Source: Humulus lupulus (Eukaryota > Streptophyta > Magnoliopsida > Rosales > Cannabaceae). From it: 64,000 nucleotides of DNA. Below are positions 1 through 10,100 of the stretch, in pieces. Below the pieces are notes generated by a model. The model was given only the letters and a program-made list of their open reading frames with translations, was not told the DNA's origin and did not search any database. Numbering within the stretch: the first letter of the stretch is position 1; every line of letters begins with the position of its first letter. The DNA lies in the NCBI RefSeq assembly GCF_963169125.1, contig NC_084793.1:217770652-217834651 (forward strand), read 5' to 3'. Made by a program: the position numbers and the translations under genes.

Positions 1-561
1 AGGGGTACTATATCCGTACTCTGACTTCTTTAGGTTTGTAGGCACATTCCATACTCATGCATGTACCGTGCCCCTTGTGAGTATTCTCGCCTCCAAGGCC
101 ATGGGCGAGGCCATGGGCGAGGCCATGGGCGAGGCCATGGGCGAGGCCATAAGCGAGGCCATGGGCGAAGCCATGGGAGAGGCCAGGGGCGAGGCCATGG
201 GCGAAACTATGGACGCATCTCGCGAGGCCACTTGGGAGGTGTGGCCTAGGCATCTCGCGAGGCCCTTTGGGTGGCGTGGCCTAGGCATCTCGCGAGGCCA
301 CTTTGGTGGTGTGGCCGAGACCTTCTCGCGAGGCCACTTGGGAGGTGTCGCCTAGGCAACTCGCGAGGCCCTTTGGGTGGCGTGGCCTAGGCATCTCGCG
401 AGGCCACTTGGGAGGTTTGGCCTAGGCAACTCGCGAGGCCAAGCGAGGCCATGTCGCCTCGCGCCTAAGCATCTGAGCGGGGCCATGCAAGGCTATGACA
501 TCTTAGCATCCACACCTTGTAAACTGCGTGTTTTCCCTTGATGAGATTTTGAGCATCAACA
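1..561 (-). repeat. 3' LTR of E1 (partial)
   Basis: Matches 5061-5707 closely and ends in the same GAGCATCAACA. It contains a 12-bp minisatellite (97-216) followed by several ~35-50-bp units built on CTCGCGAGGCC and GTGGCCTAGGCA. The beginning of this LTR lies before the window. Confidence 0.88.
97..216. repeat. 12-bp minisatellite in the E1 3' LTR
   Basis: About ten units of GGCCATGGGCGA with scattered variants (ATAAGC, GGGAGA, AGGGGC). The 12-bp period is a multiple of three, so several frames stay open on both strands. The resulting Ala-Met-Gly-Glu type ORFs are artefacts of the repeat. Confidence 0.92.
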
Positions 562-575
562 CTTGCCCCCCTAGT
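562..575 (-). other. Polypurine tract of E1
   Basis: On the minus strand this reads CTAGGGGGGCAAG directly before the 3' LTR, the expected position of the plus-strand primer. Confidence 0.75.
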
Positions 576-1891
576 CTAGGAGAGGACCTTTAGGTGCTCT
601 TGTAGACTATTCATCTTGGTTCTTATACATAGGCCTTCATGCATGGCTTAATATTTGCACCTTACTTCATTATTAGTATTACTTCTCTTTTGGTAACTCT
701 TGTATTGTCTCAAGAACTCCCTTTTTCTTTTAATGTATAAATACATATGCTTCTTGTTTATTTCTTGTTCTATTGCATTTGAGGCCCTTTTAAGCCTGTG
801 TGAAGGGGTTTAGTTGGTTCCCCTCTTTTATCTATCAGGCTAGAGGTCCTTTGGAGCCCATGTGAAAGGGTTCACTGGGACCTCTTTTGGTGCCTCTTGG
901 TTGCTTTCATAAGGATATTTTGACCCCTTGGGTCTTAGTTATCCTTTTATGTTTTTCTTGCGCGCGCTTATTATTTCTTTGCGAGAAGCGTCCTTCTCGT
1001 CATTATGCATAGTACTATTTCTGCAAGGGTCTCTTTTAGGACCCTTTTTGGCTAGACGGCTTGGTGGCCGCTCTAGACTTATTAGTGTTGTCACTATATA
1101 TATATAATTTTTTTTTTGTAAGGCCTTTTGGCCTCCTTGATGTTCACAAGGGTAGCTAATCCTTGTAAATCCAGGGGACGCCTTGCAAGGTCTTTTTACT
1201 GTTTCCTGTGTTTAGGGACTTCGCCTAGGGCCTCGATATAAGGGGGCCCTTCTAGGACCTCCCATTAAACGGTCCTTTTTATGGCCATGGTCCCTCTCGG
1301 GTCCTCCTGATGGAGGGCCCTTTTTAGGATCCTCCTGGTGCATAGGATCCTTTTTAGGATCCTGGTGCAAGGGGTCCTTCTTTGGATTCTCCTGCTTGTT
1401 GCTTGCTTCGTCTCCACGGGCCACTTCCTCTTGATGGAGGGCCCTTTTTAGGATCCTCCTGATAGGGGGTCATTTTTAGGTTACTCCTAATTGAGGGCCC
1501 TTTTTAAGATCCCTTATTAAAGGGTCTTTTTTAGGAGCCTCTTTTTTTAGAAGTCTCCTTTTTAGGAGGGCGAGGGGTCCTTTCTAAGATCCTCCGTTAG
1601 AGGGCCCTTTTTAGGTTCCCCTTGCTAGCTGCATGTTATTGCCTCTTATCCTGCCCCCCAAGCGCTTGGTGAAATTTATTTCGGCAAGCACTTTGGCTGA
1701 TGCTTGTGCAGCGAAGAAAGTAAACACGGGAAGTAGCAAACGGTTTCATTTATAGCACGCGGTTTACACATAACTTTGTAAATAAAAAAGAAAAAGGTTA
1801 CATATAACTAGGAGGCTACCTAGGGTAGTCTCTTTGATTCTTACTTAAGCTAACATAACGAAGAACAAGCTAAACATAGGTTCTTTTGGCA
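576..1891 (-). other. Noncoding 3' region of E1, including a degenerate G/C-rich repeat field
   Basis: No pol domain or credible ORF is present between the gag-pro stop and the polypurine tract. From about 1210 to 1630 the sequence is a field of diverged short units built on AGGGCCCTTTTTAGGATCCTCC. Earlier parts (780-1160) carry shorter GAGGCCCTTTTAAGCC-like pieces. This is probably the hypervariable 3' UTR seen in Tat-type elements. Confidence 0.65.
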
Positions 1892-4504
1892 CTAAGAGCC
1901 GAAGTCTTGCTGGTTGCACTTCTCGAGAGGCTCCGTAACCTGCGGGTCCAATCTTGTGCGGGTCGCTCCTTCATGCACAGCCATCGCCATTGGCACGGAC
2001 GGTTGGGTGGCTGCGCGGAGTGACATGTTATAGCATTCCCTCGCTTCCTTCTGCCCCCCTCTCACACATGCTACTCCCCCAGGGGTGGGGAATTTCATGG
2101 CCAGGTGATATACAGAAGTTATTGCCTTCAATTCTTTCAGAGAGGGTCTCCCTAACACCACGTTGAAGGCTGAGGTGCATTCTACCACGACGAAGTTGGC
2201 CATTACGGTGGCTTGCTTGGGTTGCTCCCCCATGGTGAGGGTTAATTCGATCGTCCCCAGGGGTCGCATCGAATCTCCCGTAAACCCATACAAAGTCGTG
2301 GTGCAAGGCTTTAGGTGACGGAGGCTCAACCCCATCCTTTCCAGCGCCTGTCGATACAAGATGTCCACAGAGCTCCCGTTATCCACCATGACCCGATGTA
2401 CCCTCATATTAGCTAGCTGGGCGGTTAGCACCAGGGGGTCATTATGAGGAAAGTGCACCCCCTGCGCATCTTCTTCAGTGAAAGTTATTGAGTCATTCTC
2501 GCCCTTGAAGCTCTTCGGAGGGCGTTGCTCCAAACTTAAAACGCAATGTGGTGGACTTTTCCGGGCCTCCCTGGCATACCTGTCTCGCCCTTTCCTAGAA
2601 TCGCCTCCGAATCCTGGTCCTCCAAAGATGGTCCTAACCTCCCCCTGCACTTCCGGGGCCATCTCACGTGCCCGTGAGGTGGGCACTCCTCCTTCTGGCC
2701 TCTGGATATCCTTGCGCACATACTTGTCCAAATGTCCCCTGCGGATGAGTTCCTCAATTTCTTCCTTCAAATGGATACACTCTGCCGTGGTGTGACCGGT
2801 ATCCTTGTGGTACTGACAGTATTTACCAGGGTCTCTCTTGGACCGGTCCTTTCTCATTGGTGGGGGTCTTTTGAAAGGAACTCGATCTTCATTGGTGAGG
2901 TAAATGTGCTCCCTGGTGTCTCTGAGGTCTGTGTAGTAAGTGTAAGCCGCTTGCCTGCGATCATTCCCATGTTGGGTTTTCCTCTGGTGGTCATCTCTTG
3001 ATCCATCGTATGCCCTTTTCTTCTTTGCTACATTCGACCCGTCGTTAGCTGGGGGCTTCGCGGGGGGCTCCTCCTTTCCCACCTTCAGGTTTGCATGGCC
3101 ATCCTCCACGCGGATGTACTTCTGCGCTCTCTCATAGAAGTCGTCTAAGTCGGCGACTTCCCTCTTCAACATGTTGTCCCACAACTTGCTTCGTGGGAGC
3201 ACTCCAGCGGTAATGGCCATTTTTAACTCTCTGCGGGTCAAGCTCCCCACTTTGGCTGCTTCCATGTTGAACCTGTGAATGTAGCTTTTTAGACTCTCAT
3301 TTTCGCCCTGTTTTACATTGGCGAGGCTGGTGCCCGGCATAGTATAATCACGCACGGCATGATGTTGTTGGAGAAACTCATCTGAAAACTTTTGCCAAGA
3401 CCTGACGGATCCCGACCGAAGTCTCTTAAACCATTTGTATGCGGGTCCTTTCAGCGTGACTGCGAAACAGTGGCATCTAGCCCCGCTACTTATCCCTCTC
3501 AATTTCATCAAGTCATTGAATGTGTCTAGGTGGTACTTGGGGTCGGTGCTTCCTTCATACGGGGTCATATGAGGCTCCTTGAAGTTGGCTGGGAGTCGGA
3601 TGGCTTGGATCTCTTTGGTGAAGGGTGATTCATAGTCGAACTCCTCCTCAAGGCTTTGCCCTCCAGACGCGGTAACAATCTTACTCCGCAGGCTCTTCAT
3701 CTCTGTATCGAGGTCTTGCCTCTTCTTCCTCAGGGAGTCTCTTAACATGGACGGGTCGACACCTTCCTTTCCATCGCCATCCCGAGGGACAGTAGGAGGG
3801 GTAGTCCTCTTATCCGCCCTCTTCTTGTTGAGCTCCTCTCGTAGATCCGCGGGCGTCCTCCTTGAGGTGACCTCGATGTCGTTGTGAGAGCCACCATTGT
3901 TCCCTTGCCTTGGCCCCTGGGGTGGCCTCGACGGTCCGGGACGCTCCTGCGGCTTCTCCCTGGGGGTGTTACTGGTGGAGTGTCTGGTCCTCCCGTCGTC
4001 TACTGGGACAGTGGTTTCCCGACCCTTCTCTTTCCTCTGGGGCAGGGTCATGTTCGACTTACCTTGCAACAGGCCATTCAGCACCTCCTGCATGTTCTCT
4101 AGGGTAGTCTCTAGTCTTTGGTTTTTACGGTGCAGTTCACGAATCTCCACTTCATAGAAACGAGATTTGGAACTCGAGCTCACGGAATGGACCCGGGGTT
4201 GCTTATCGTGTCTACGCGTCGAGGGGCCCGGGTCTTGGCGGCCGGAGTTCGGTACTTGTGGTGGTTTGGGAGGAGGGTACTCATTGGTATTCTCGGGTGG
4301 TGCAGTAGTTGTCCTTGGAGGACTTTCACCGTGTGGGATGGCCGGTGACGAGGCCTCCTTGTCATTCTCGTGAACCTCAGGGTCCCTTGGGGGCTCTACG
4401 TCCCGGGGTGGAGGTGGATCCTTCATGGAGGCCTTCAGCTGGACTCCGGTAAGGTGGACCTCCACTTCTTGAGGCTCCCTGAGTCGCTTCGAACGTCTTG
4501 GCAT
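1892..4504 (-). CDS. gag-pro: Gag-protease polyprotein of E1 (intact, 870 codons)
   Basis: This is the only long uninterrupted retroelement ORF in the window. The frame stays open upstream into the LTR, but the ATG at 4504 (protein start MPRRSKRLRE) lies just inside the primer binding site and is the likely start. In order it has a proline- and charge-rich N-terminus; a capsid-like region in the middle (around 'MTPYEGSTDPKYHLDTFNDL'); a zinc knuckle of the Tat pattern C-x2-H-x4-H-x4-C (KYCQYHKDTGHTTAEC); and a retropepsin with the active-site stretch MVDNGSSVDILY and the later VVLGRPSL flap-side motif. The ORF ends soon after the protease. Gag packages RNA and the protease matures it; RT and integrase would have to come in trans. 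The intact protease contrasts with the broken ones of A, B and D. Confidence 0.88.
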   Translation of the reverse strand: MPRRSKRLREPQEVEVHLTGVQLKASMKDPPPPRDVEPPRDPEVHENDKEASSPAIPHGESPPRTTTAPPENTNEYPPPKPPQVPNSGRQDPGPSTRRHDKQPRVHSVSSSSKSRFYEVEIRELHRKNQRLETTLENMQEVLNGLLQGKSNMTLPQRKEKGRETTVPVDDGRTRHSTSNTPREKPQERPGPSRPPQGPRQGNNGGSHNDIEVTSRRTPADLREELNKKRADKRTTPPTVPRDGDGKEGVDPSMLRDSLRKKRQDLDTEMKSLRSKIVTASGGQSLEEEFDYESPFTKEIQAIRLPANFKEPHMTPYEGSTDPKYHLDTFNDLMKLRGISSGARCHCFAVTLKGPAYKWFKRLRSGSVRSWQKFSDEFLQQHHAVRDYTMPGTSLANVKQGENESLKSYIHRFNMEAAKVGSLTRRELKMAITAGVLPRSKLWDNMLKREVADLDDFYERAQKYIRVEDGHANLKVGKEEPPAKPPANDGSNVAKKKRAYDGSRDDHQRKTQHGNDRRQAAYTYYTDLRDTREHIYLTNEDRVPFKRPPPMRKDRSKRDPGKYCQYHKDTGHTTAECIHLKEEIEELIRRGHLDKYVRKDIQRPEGGVPTSRAREMAPEVQGEVRTIFGGPGFGGDSRKGRDRYAREARKSPPHCVLSLEQRPPKSFKGENDSITFTEEDAQGVHFPHNDPLVLTAQLANMRVHRVMVDNGSSVDILYRQALERMGLSLRHLKPCTTTLYGFTGDSMRPLGTIELTLTMGEQPKQATVMANFVVVECTSAFNVVLGRPSLKELKAITSVYHLAMKFPTPGGVACVRGGQKEARECYNMSLRAATQPSVPMAMAVHEGATRTRLDPQVTEPLEKCNQQDFGS

Positions 4505-4550
4505 TTCTCCTTGCCGGAAGTAATGGCAGAACAGTAGCTTGGTGCTTACG

Positions 4551-4571
4551 TTCCCACAGACGGCGCCAAAC
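4551..4571 (-). other. Primer binding site of E1
   Basis: Immediately inside the 5' LTR the minus strand reads TGGCGCCGTCTGTGGG, beginning with the TGG that pairs with a tRNA CCA end. The exact tRNA was not identified. It differs from the TGGTGCTTTCATTGAGAG site shared by A, B and C. Confidence 0.7.
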
Positions 4572-5707
4572 TGTTGACGGTGAGAACTCGTCAACGAAGT
4601 TAAGTTGGAAACAATTATCAAATCAAGACTGCTGATTCGAAAACAGTAAAAACTTGAACAAAAACTCGAGAACAATGATGGCACAATAATGGAGAAATCA
4701 ATCTTTCATTCACACTTCAGGTTCTGCTACAGTAAAATTTCCAACCCCCTTTCAGGTGGTCTTAGGGTCCATTTTATAGTAGGCTCTAATGGCCTTAGAT
4801 ACATAGTGGTCCAGGGGACCAAGTGGTACATACGTACTGTGTCAGAGGAGTGGCTTCAGAGGTTGTGGTCGTACATCCCGTACAGAAGTAGGTGTCAGGA
4901 GGATGTCTCCACTACTTGTCGGTACCCATGTCTAATGCGTGGTGGCAGGCGTAGTGGCGCAGGGGGTAGTGGTGTCGGCTCTGACCTATGGCCGTACACG
5001 TACGGACCATAACTCCTATCCTTGCATACCCACTCCTGGCATTTCCACTACTTGTCTGGTAGGGGTACTATATCCGTACTCTGACTTCTTTAGGTTTGTA
5101 GGCACATTCCATACTCATGCATGTACCGTGCCCCTTGTGAGTATTCTCGCCTCCAAGGCCATGGGCACGGGACCATGGGCGAGGCCATGGGCGAGGCCAT
5201 GGGCGAGGCCATGGGCGAGGCCATGGGCGAGGCCATGGGCGAAGCCATGGGCGAGGCCATGGACGAGGCCATGGGCGAGGCCATGGGCGAGGCCATAAGC
5301 GAGGCCATGGGCGAAGCCATGGGAGAGGCCAGGGGCGAGGCCATGGGCGAAACTATGGACGCATCTCGCAAGGCCACTTGGGAGGTGTGGCCTAGGCATC
5401 TCGCGAGGCCCTTTGGGTGGCGTGGCCTAGGCATCTCGCGAGGCCACTTTGGTGGTGTGGCCGAGACCTTCTCGCGAGGCCACTTGGGAGGTGTGGCCTA
5501 GGCAACTCGCGAGGCCCTTTGGGTGGCGTGGCCTAGGCATCTCGCGAGGCCACTTGGGAGGTTTGGCCTAGGCAACTCACGAGGCCAAGCGAGGCCATGT
5601 CGCCTCGCGCCTAAGCATCTGAGCGGGGCCGTGCAAGGCTATGACATCTTAGCATCCACACCTTGTAAACTGCGTGTTTTCCCTTGATGAGATTTTGAGC
5701 ATCAACA
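4572..5707 (-). repeat. 5' LTR of E1 (1136 bp)
   Basis: Complete LTR with TGTTGA and TCAACA ends. A minus-strand TATA-like TATAAAAT lies at 4771-4778. It carries the 12-bp array at 5157-5362 and the same CTCGCGAGGCC repeat block as the left copy. It adjoins element A sequence at 5708. Confidence 0.88.
5157..5362. repeat. 12-bp minisatellite in the E1 5' LTR (expanded)
   Basis: About seventeen GGCCATGGGCGA units, compared with about ten in the other LTR of the same element, and including one 16-bp variant at the start. The surrounding LTR is almost identical, so the array length has changed since insertion. Confidence 0.9.
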
Positions 5708-5752
5708 ATTGTGATCAAGGATATATCTTTCACTTGTTTTGTTATTTTGCAG

Positions 5753-6268
5753 TCTGTCCTGGCCCAATATCATAGCATAGCCCGGGCTAGAGCTAGAAAT
5801 GATGAGCTCCAGGCTGAATTAAACGCCGCCAACATTGCCCTGACAGTTGCTCAGGAAGGTGAACAAGCCGCCAAAGCTGCCTTGGCGGCCACCCAAAAGA
5901 GTGAGCATGACACTAAGGCCGCTCTCACCTCGTCCCAGGAAAGCGAGCAGGCTGTGAAGACTGCATTGTCTGCCCTCCAGGCTCAAACTGCACAACTTCA
6001 GTCTGAGGTTGATGAAGCCAAAACCAAACTACTCGAGGCAGAGGCCACAACTAAAGAAGAAAAGGCAGCCTCATTGTCTTCCATGGAAGAGATGTTATAC
6101 CAGTGCTGGGCCTTCAACCCAGATGGGAACTTTTCTTTCATGGAAACCAGGTTATGGGATCCGCTCCTTGTAAAATTCAAGGTTTGTCTTTTGCAAGAAC
6201 CATTAGAGACTGGTGAGGTTTCCAGGGCACCTGAGGAAGATGGCGAGGAAGTCAACTCGGCTGGGTGA
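5753..6268 (+). pseudogene. Last exon of the antisense gene of element A
   Basis: An open exon of 172 codons follows a clear acceptor (TTATTTTGCAG, AG at 5751-5752). It runs antisense to A's gag-pol. It begins SVLAQYHSIARARARN, aligning with the same exon in C (GALALHRSISRSRARL), then forms a long alanine-, glutamate- and lysine-rich heptad region typical of a coiled coil. It ends with the family signature YQCWAFNPDGNFSFM and an acidic tail. No stop interrupts it. E1 lies 45 bp upstream, inside what was the preceding intron, so the gene is separated from its other exons by at least 5.7 kb. The function is unknown. The match to C, B and D shows it is a real, conserved coding exon. Confidence 0.75.
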
Positions 6269-6499
6269 ACTGGTGGAGCTCAATGATAGCTTTTTTTTTT
6301 TTTTGTAATTGTAACAGTTTTTTTTCATATATTGAAAAATTGCCTTTGGGTTCAGTTCTAGGTTTTTCTCCTTAGGATAATTTTATTCGATATATAACTA
6401 ACTTTTTATCTATTTATCATTCCTTCACTCTTATGTTTATGACTCCTTAGACTTGTACATTCGAGATTTTATGAATCGAATTTTAGATCGGAATAGATT

Positions 6500-6960
6500 T
6501 TTTGAGCTTGGTCATATCCAAGTTTTGTGTGTTGATTCGTATCATACCTGTTAAGAATCAGGCCTTGAACCCAGTTATATTCGGGGTTTCAAAAAATTTA
6601 AACTTAGTTTGTGTTAGGTTTATTCATAACTCGAGCATTAAAAACCCCTTGATATTAAACAATTTCCGAACTTTCCAAGTTTCGGACATGGTTGTATCTA
6701 TGGTTTCTAAATGATTAAAACTGAGTCCGTGCTAGGTTTATTGACTTCTAGAGCTTTTAAAAAGCCATTGAATAATCAATTTTCAAAGCTCCTAAGTTTT
6801 GAACCTGGTTGTCTCCAAGGTTTTAAATAATTTAGACTTAGTTCGGGCTAGGTTTATTAACATCTCAAGCTCTTAAAAAGCCATTGAATAATCAATTTTC
6901 CATGCTCCTAAGTTTCGGACCTGATTGTATCCAGGGTTTTAAATAATTTAGAATTTTCAA
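6500..6960 (-). repeat. ~117-bp tandem repeat in the 3' region of A
   Basis: About four diverged units. Landmarks such as AATAATCAATTTTC, CCTAAGTTT and TTAAATAATTTAGA recur about every 117 bp. Read on the minus strand, the units align with the 120-bp repeats of element C (CTGGATA...CAGGTCC...AAACTTAG...GAACTAAG). Confidence 0.78.
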
Positions 6961-6988
6961 GCGATCTTAATTTGGCCAACCTCGGGTT

Positions 6989-7002
6989 ATATGCCCCCTA
7001 AG
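6989..7002 (-). other. Internal polypurine tract of A
   Basis: The minus strand reads CTTAGGGGGCATAT, 177 bp after the pol stop. It resembles the terminal polypurine tracts of B and C and the internal tracts of B (19482-19498) and C (46776-46792). Confidence 0.6.
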
Positions 7003-7178
7003 AAACCAGAATGTAGAAACTTTCTCGGATGCTTTTACAAACATTAATACACAAGCTAATACAACCTTAACAAGAAATATTATTTAAAACAACCTTAACA
7101 AGAAAAATTATTTAACAATCCATCTATTATTTAATCAATTGGATTTTATAGATAAGCCTTACATTAATGATGGTACTA

Positions 7179-10100
7179 CTAATAATACTTTTTCAAATGT
7201 AAGGCATTCCAGGTCTGCGGGATTGTTTCCCCATTCAACCGAGCTATCTTGAAAGTCCCTTCATGTAAAACTTCAACGACCTGATATGGTCCCTCCCAGT
7301 TTGGGCCTAAAACACCATTCTTGGGATCCTTATTCACCAGAAAGACCCTTCAGAGAACCAGGTCGTCCAATTCAAATCTACGCCTCTTGACTTTAGAATT
7401 AAAGTAACGAGTGATTTTTTGTTGATAATGGGCGAGCTGTAATTGTGATTCCTCTCATTTCTCTTCATCATTTCGTTCTTGACTGAATGTCCTTTGCCAG
7501 TGAGTTGATACCATGGCTTCAACTGGAAGGACAACCTCGTTTCCAAAAGTTAAGGAGAAAGGAGTATATCTCGTGGAGGTCCTGTGAGAAGTTCGGTATG
7601 CCCAAAGTACTTGCCGGAGCTGTTCGGGCCATAATCCTTTGGCCTCGTCTAACCTCTTCTTAAGGCTTGCCTTTAGGGTCTTATTCACTGCCTCGACCTG
7701 TCCATTGGCCTATGGATACGCTACTGAGGAGAAACTCTTAATAACGTCATATTTTTAATAGAAGTCAGTGAAAAGATCACTGTCGAACTGTGTCCCATTC
7801 TCTGACACGATCTTTTTAGGAAGCCCAAACCGACATACAATACTCTTCACCACAAAGTCCAGGACTCTCTTTGAAGTGATGGTTGCCAAAGGCTTGGCTT
7901 CTACCTACTTCGCAAAATAGTCGATTGCCACCACCGCGTAACAAACTCCTCCCTTGCCCATAGGTAGGGACCTTATTAGGTCGATTCCCCACACCGCAAA
8001 TGGCCACGGGGATGAGATTGTCATTAGTTCGACTGGAGCAGCTCGAGGAACTATGGTGAAGCGCTAACATTTGTCGCATTTCTGAACATACGAGATGGAT
8101 TCTTTTGTTAAAGTGGGCCAAAAATAGCCCTGCCTCAATATTTTCAGTGCTAGGTTTTGCCCCCTAGCATGGTCTCGACAAAAGCCTTCATGTGCTTCCT
8201 GCAAAATGGTTTTAGCCTCCTCTGGCAGAACACACCATAGGAGAGGCAATGAATGACCACATTGGTACAATGTCCCATTTACTATCACATACCTCGGAGC
8301 TTGATATAGTATTTTTCTTGCATCCTTTCTATGCTCAGGTAACCTTCCCATTGTTAGGTATTCCATTATGGGGGTCATCCAAGTCGGTCTTGTGTCGATC
8401 ATCTTGACCTCTACCATTTTTTCTGTCATGCCCGGACTCTCCAAAACCTTTACTGGCACTATAATCAATGTCTCAACTTCTTTGGTGGTGGCAAGCCTTG
8501 CCAAAGCTTCATCATTAGAATTCTGCTCACGATGTATCTGTTCAACAATACTGCACTCAAATGCGGATAGCTCCCCCTTCACCTTAGCTAGGTAAACCTC
8601 CATCTTGGTGCCTTGAGCTTGATACTCTCCCAACACCTGATTAACCACGAGCTGAGAATCACTATAGCACCGGACGGCCTTCGCTTTGAGCTCATTCGCC
8701 ATTCTTAATCCAGCTAGTAGGGCTTCATATTCGGCTTCATTGTTAGATGCCTTGAATCTAAGTCTCAGAGTTGTATGGAATCGATACCCTTCTGGGGAGG
8801 TTAGTATGATCCCAACTCCGGATCTGTTCTTGTTCGATGATCCATCTACGAATTTCTTCCACAACTCCTGCACCAATTCCTTCAAAAGCTCCTCTTGAAA
8901 TCCAGTGCATTCAGCAACAAAATCAGCAAGGGCCTGACTTTGATTGAGGTCTGTGGCACGTACAATATATCGAATTGGCTGAGTTTGATTGCCCATTTTA
9001 AAAGACGTCCCGACATTTAAGGTTTTTGCAACACCTGCCTTAATTGCTGGTTGGCCATGATGTTAATTGAATGGGACTGGAAATGTGGCCAACGCATCCT
9101 GGAAGCCAATATCAGAAAGAATGCCAGCTTTTCTATAAGGGGATACCATGATTCAGCTCCGAGAAATCTCTTGCTTATATAATACACTGGTTTTTTAAAA
9201 CGGTCTTCTTCTCGAACTAACATGGCACTGACTGCATTTTCTGTCACGGCCAAATAAAGGAATAGAGGTTCTCCAGACATAGGATTAGACAATACTGGGG
9301 GCTCAGTCAAGTGCATTTTTAGGTCGAGGAATGCTTGTTCGCATTCCTCAGTCCATTCAAATTTTTTGTTTCCTCTAAGCAAGTTGTAGAACGACAGGCA
9401 CTTGTTGGTGGATTTTTAAATAAAATGATTCAAAGCTGCCACCTTTCCAGTCAGGTTTTGAACTTCTTTATGCGACCTGGGCGAGGGCATTTCTAACAAT
9501 GACCTAATTTTATCAGGATTTGCTTCTATCCCCCTTGTATTGACTATGAATCCCATAAATTTTCTCGATGCCACTCCAAAAGTACACTTCTGGGGATTCA
9601 GCCTCATATCATACCTCCTGAAGATCTCAAAACATTCTTTCAGATTGGATACATGGTTATCGGCAGTCTTGGATTTGACAAGCATACCATCGACATACAC
9701 TTCCATATTTCTCCCAATCTAATTAGCAACCATTTTGTTAACTAATCGCTGATATGTAGCTCCAGCATTATTCAGCCCGAAGAGCGTGACTTTATAACAA
9801 TATATGTTAGTTGGGGTCATGAAGCTAGTATGCTCTTGGTCCGTAGGATTCATCGCGATCTGGTTATATCCATAATACGCATCCATGAAGGACATGAGCT
9901 CGTGACTTGCCATGGCATCTACCAACTGATCAATCCTTGGCAGTGGGAAGCAATCCTTGGGGCAAGCTTTATTTAGGCTGGAGAAATCGATGCAGGTCCT
10001 CCATTTCCCATTTGGCTTTGGGACCAACACAGGATTGGCAACCCAGGTCGGGTATTTTGCTTCATGAATAAACCCCCACTTTAGTAGTTGAGCTACTTCT

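Larger units (their letters stand above)
1..5707 (-). mobile_element. Non-autonomous gag-protease LTR retrotransposon E1 (TR-GAG type), left LTR cut by window edge
   Basis: Two copies of one LTR (1-561, partial, and 4572-5707) flank a 4-kb interior holding a single gag-protease ORF on the minus strand and no RT, RNase H or integrase. Going 5' to 3' on the minus strand, the order is 5' LTR, a TGGCGCC-type primer binding site, gag-pro, a 1.3-kb noncoding stretch, a polypurine tract and the 3' LTR. LTR ends are TGTTGA...TCAACA. Outside the repeat arrays the two LTRs differ at only about four or five positions over ~440 bp, so the insertion is young. The Tat-style Gag suggests mobilisation by an autonomous Tat element. 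E1 lies in an intron of the antisense gene of element A. The target duplication cannot be checked because the left end is outside the window. Confidence 0.85.

Noticed and set aside
8..355. Overlapping ORFs of Ala-Met-Gly-Glu or Gly-Leu-Ala-His repeats on both strands, also at 5090-5501
   Set aside because: They arise from the 12-bp minisatellite, whose period keeps frames open. No start context, no second copy with conserved protein, and length changes with the array.
2478..3001. Plus-strand ORFs over the E1 gag gene
   Set aside because: Shadows of the intact minus-strand gag-pro frame, without any motif.
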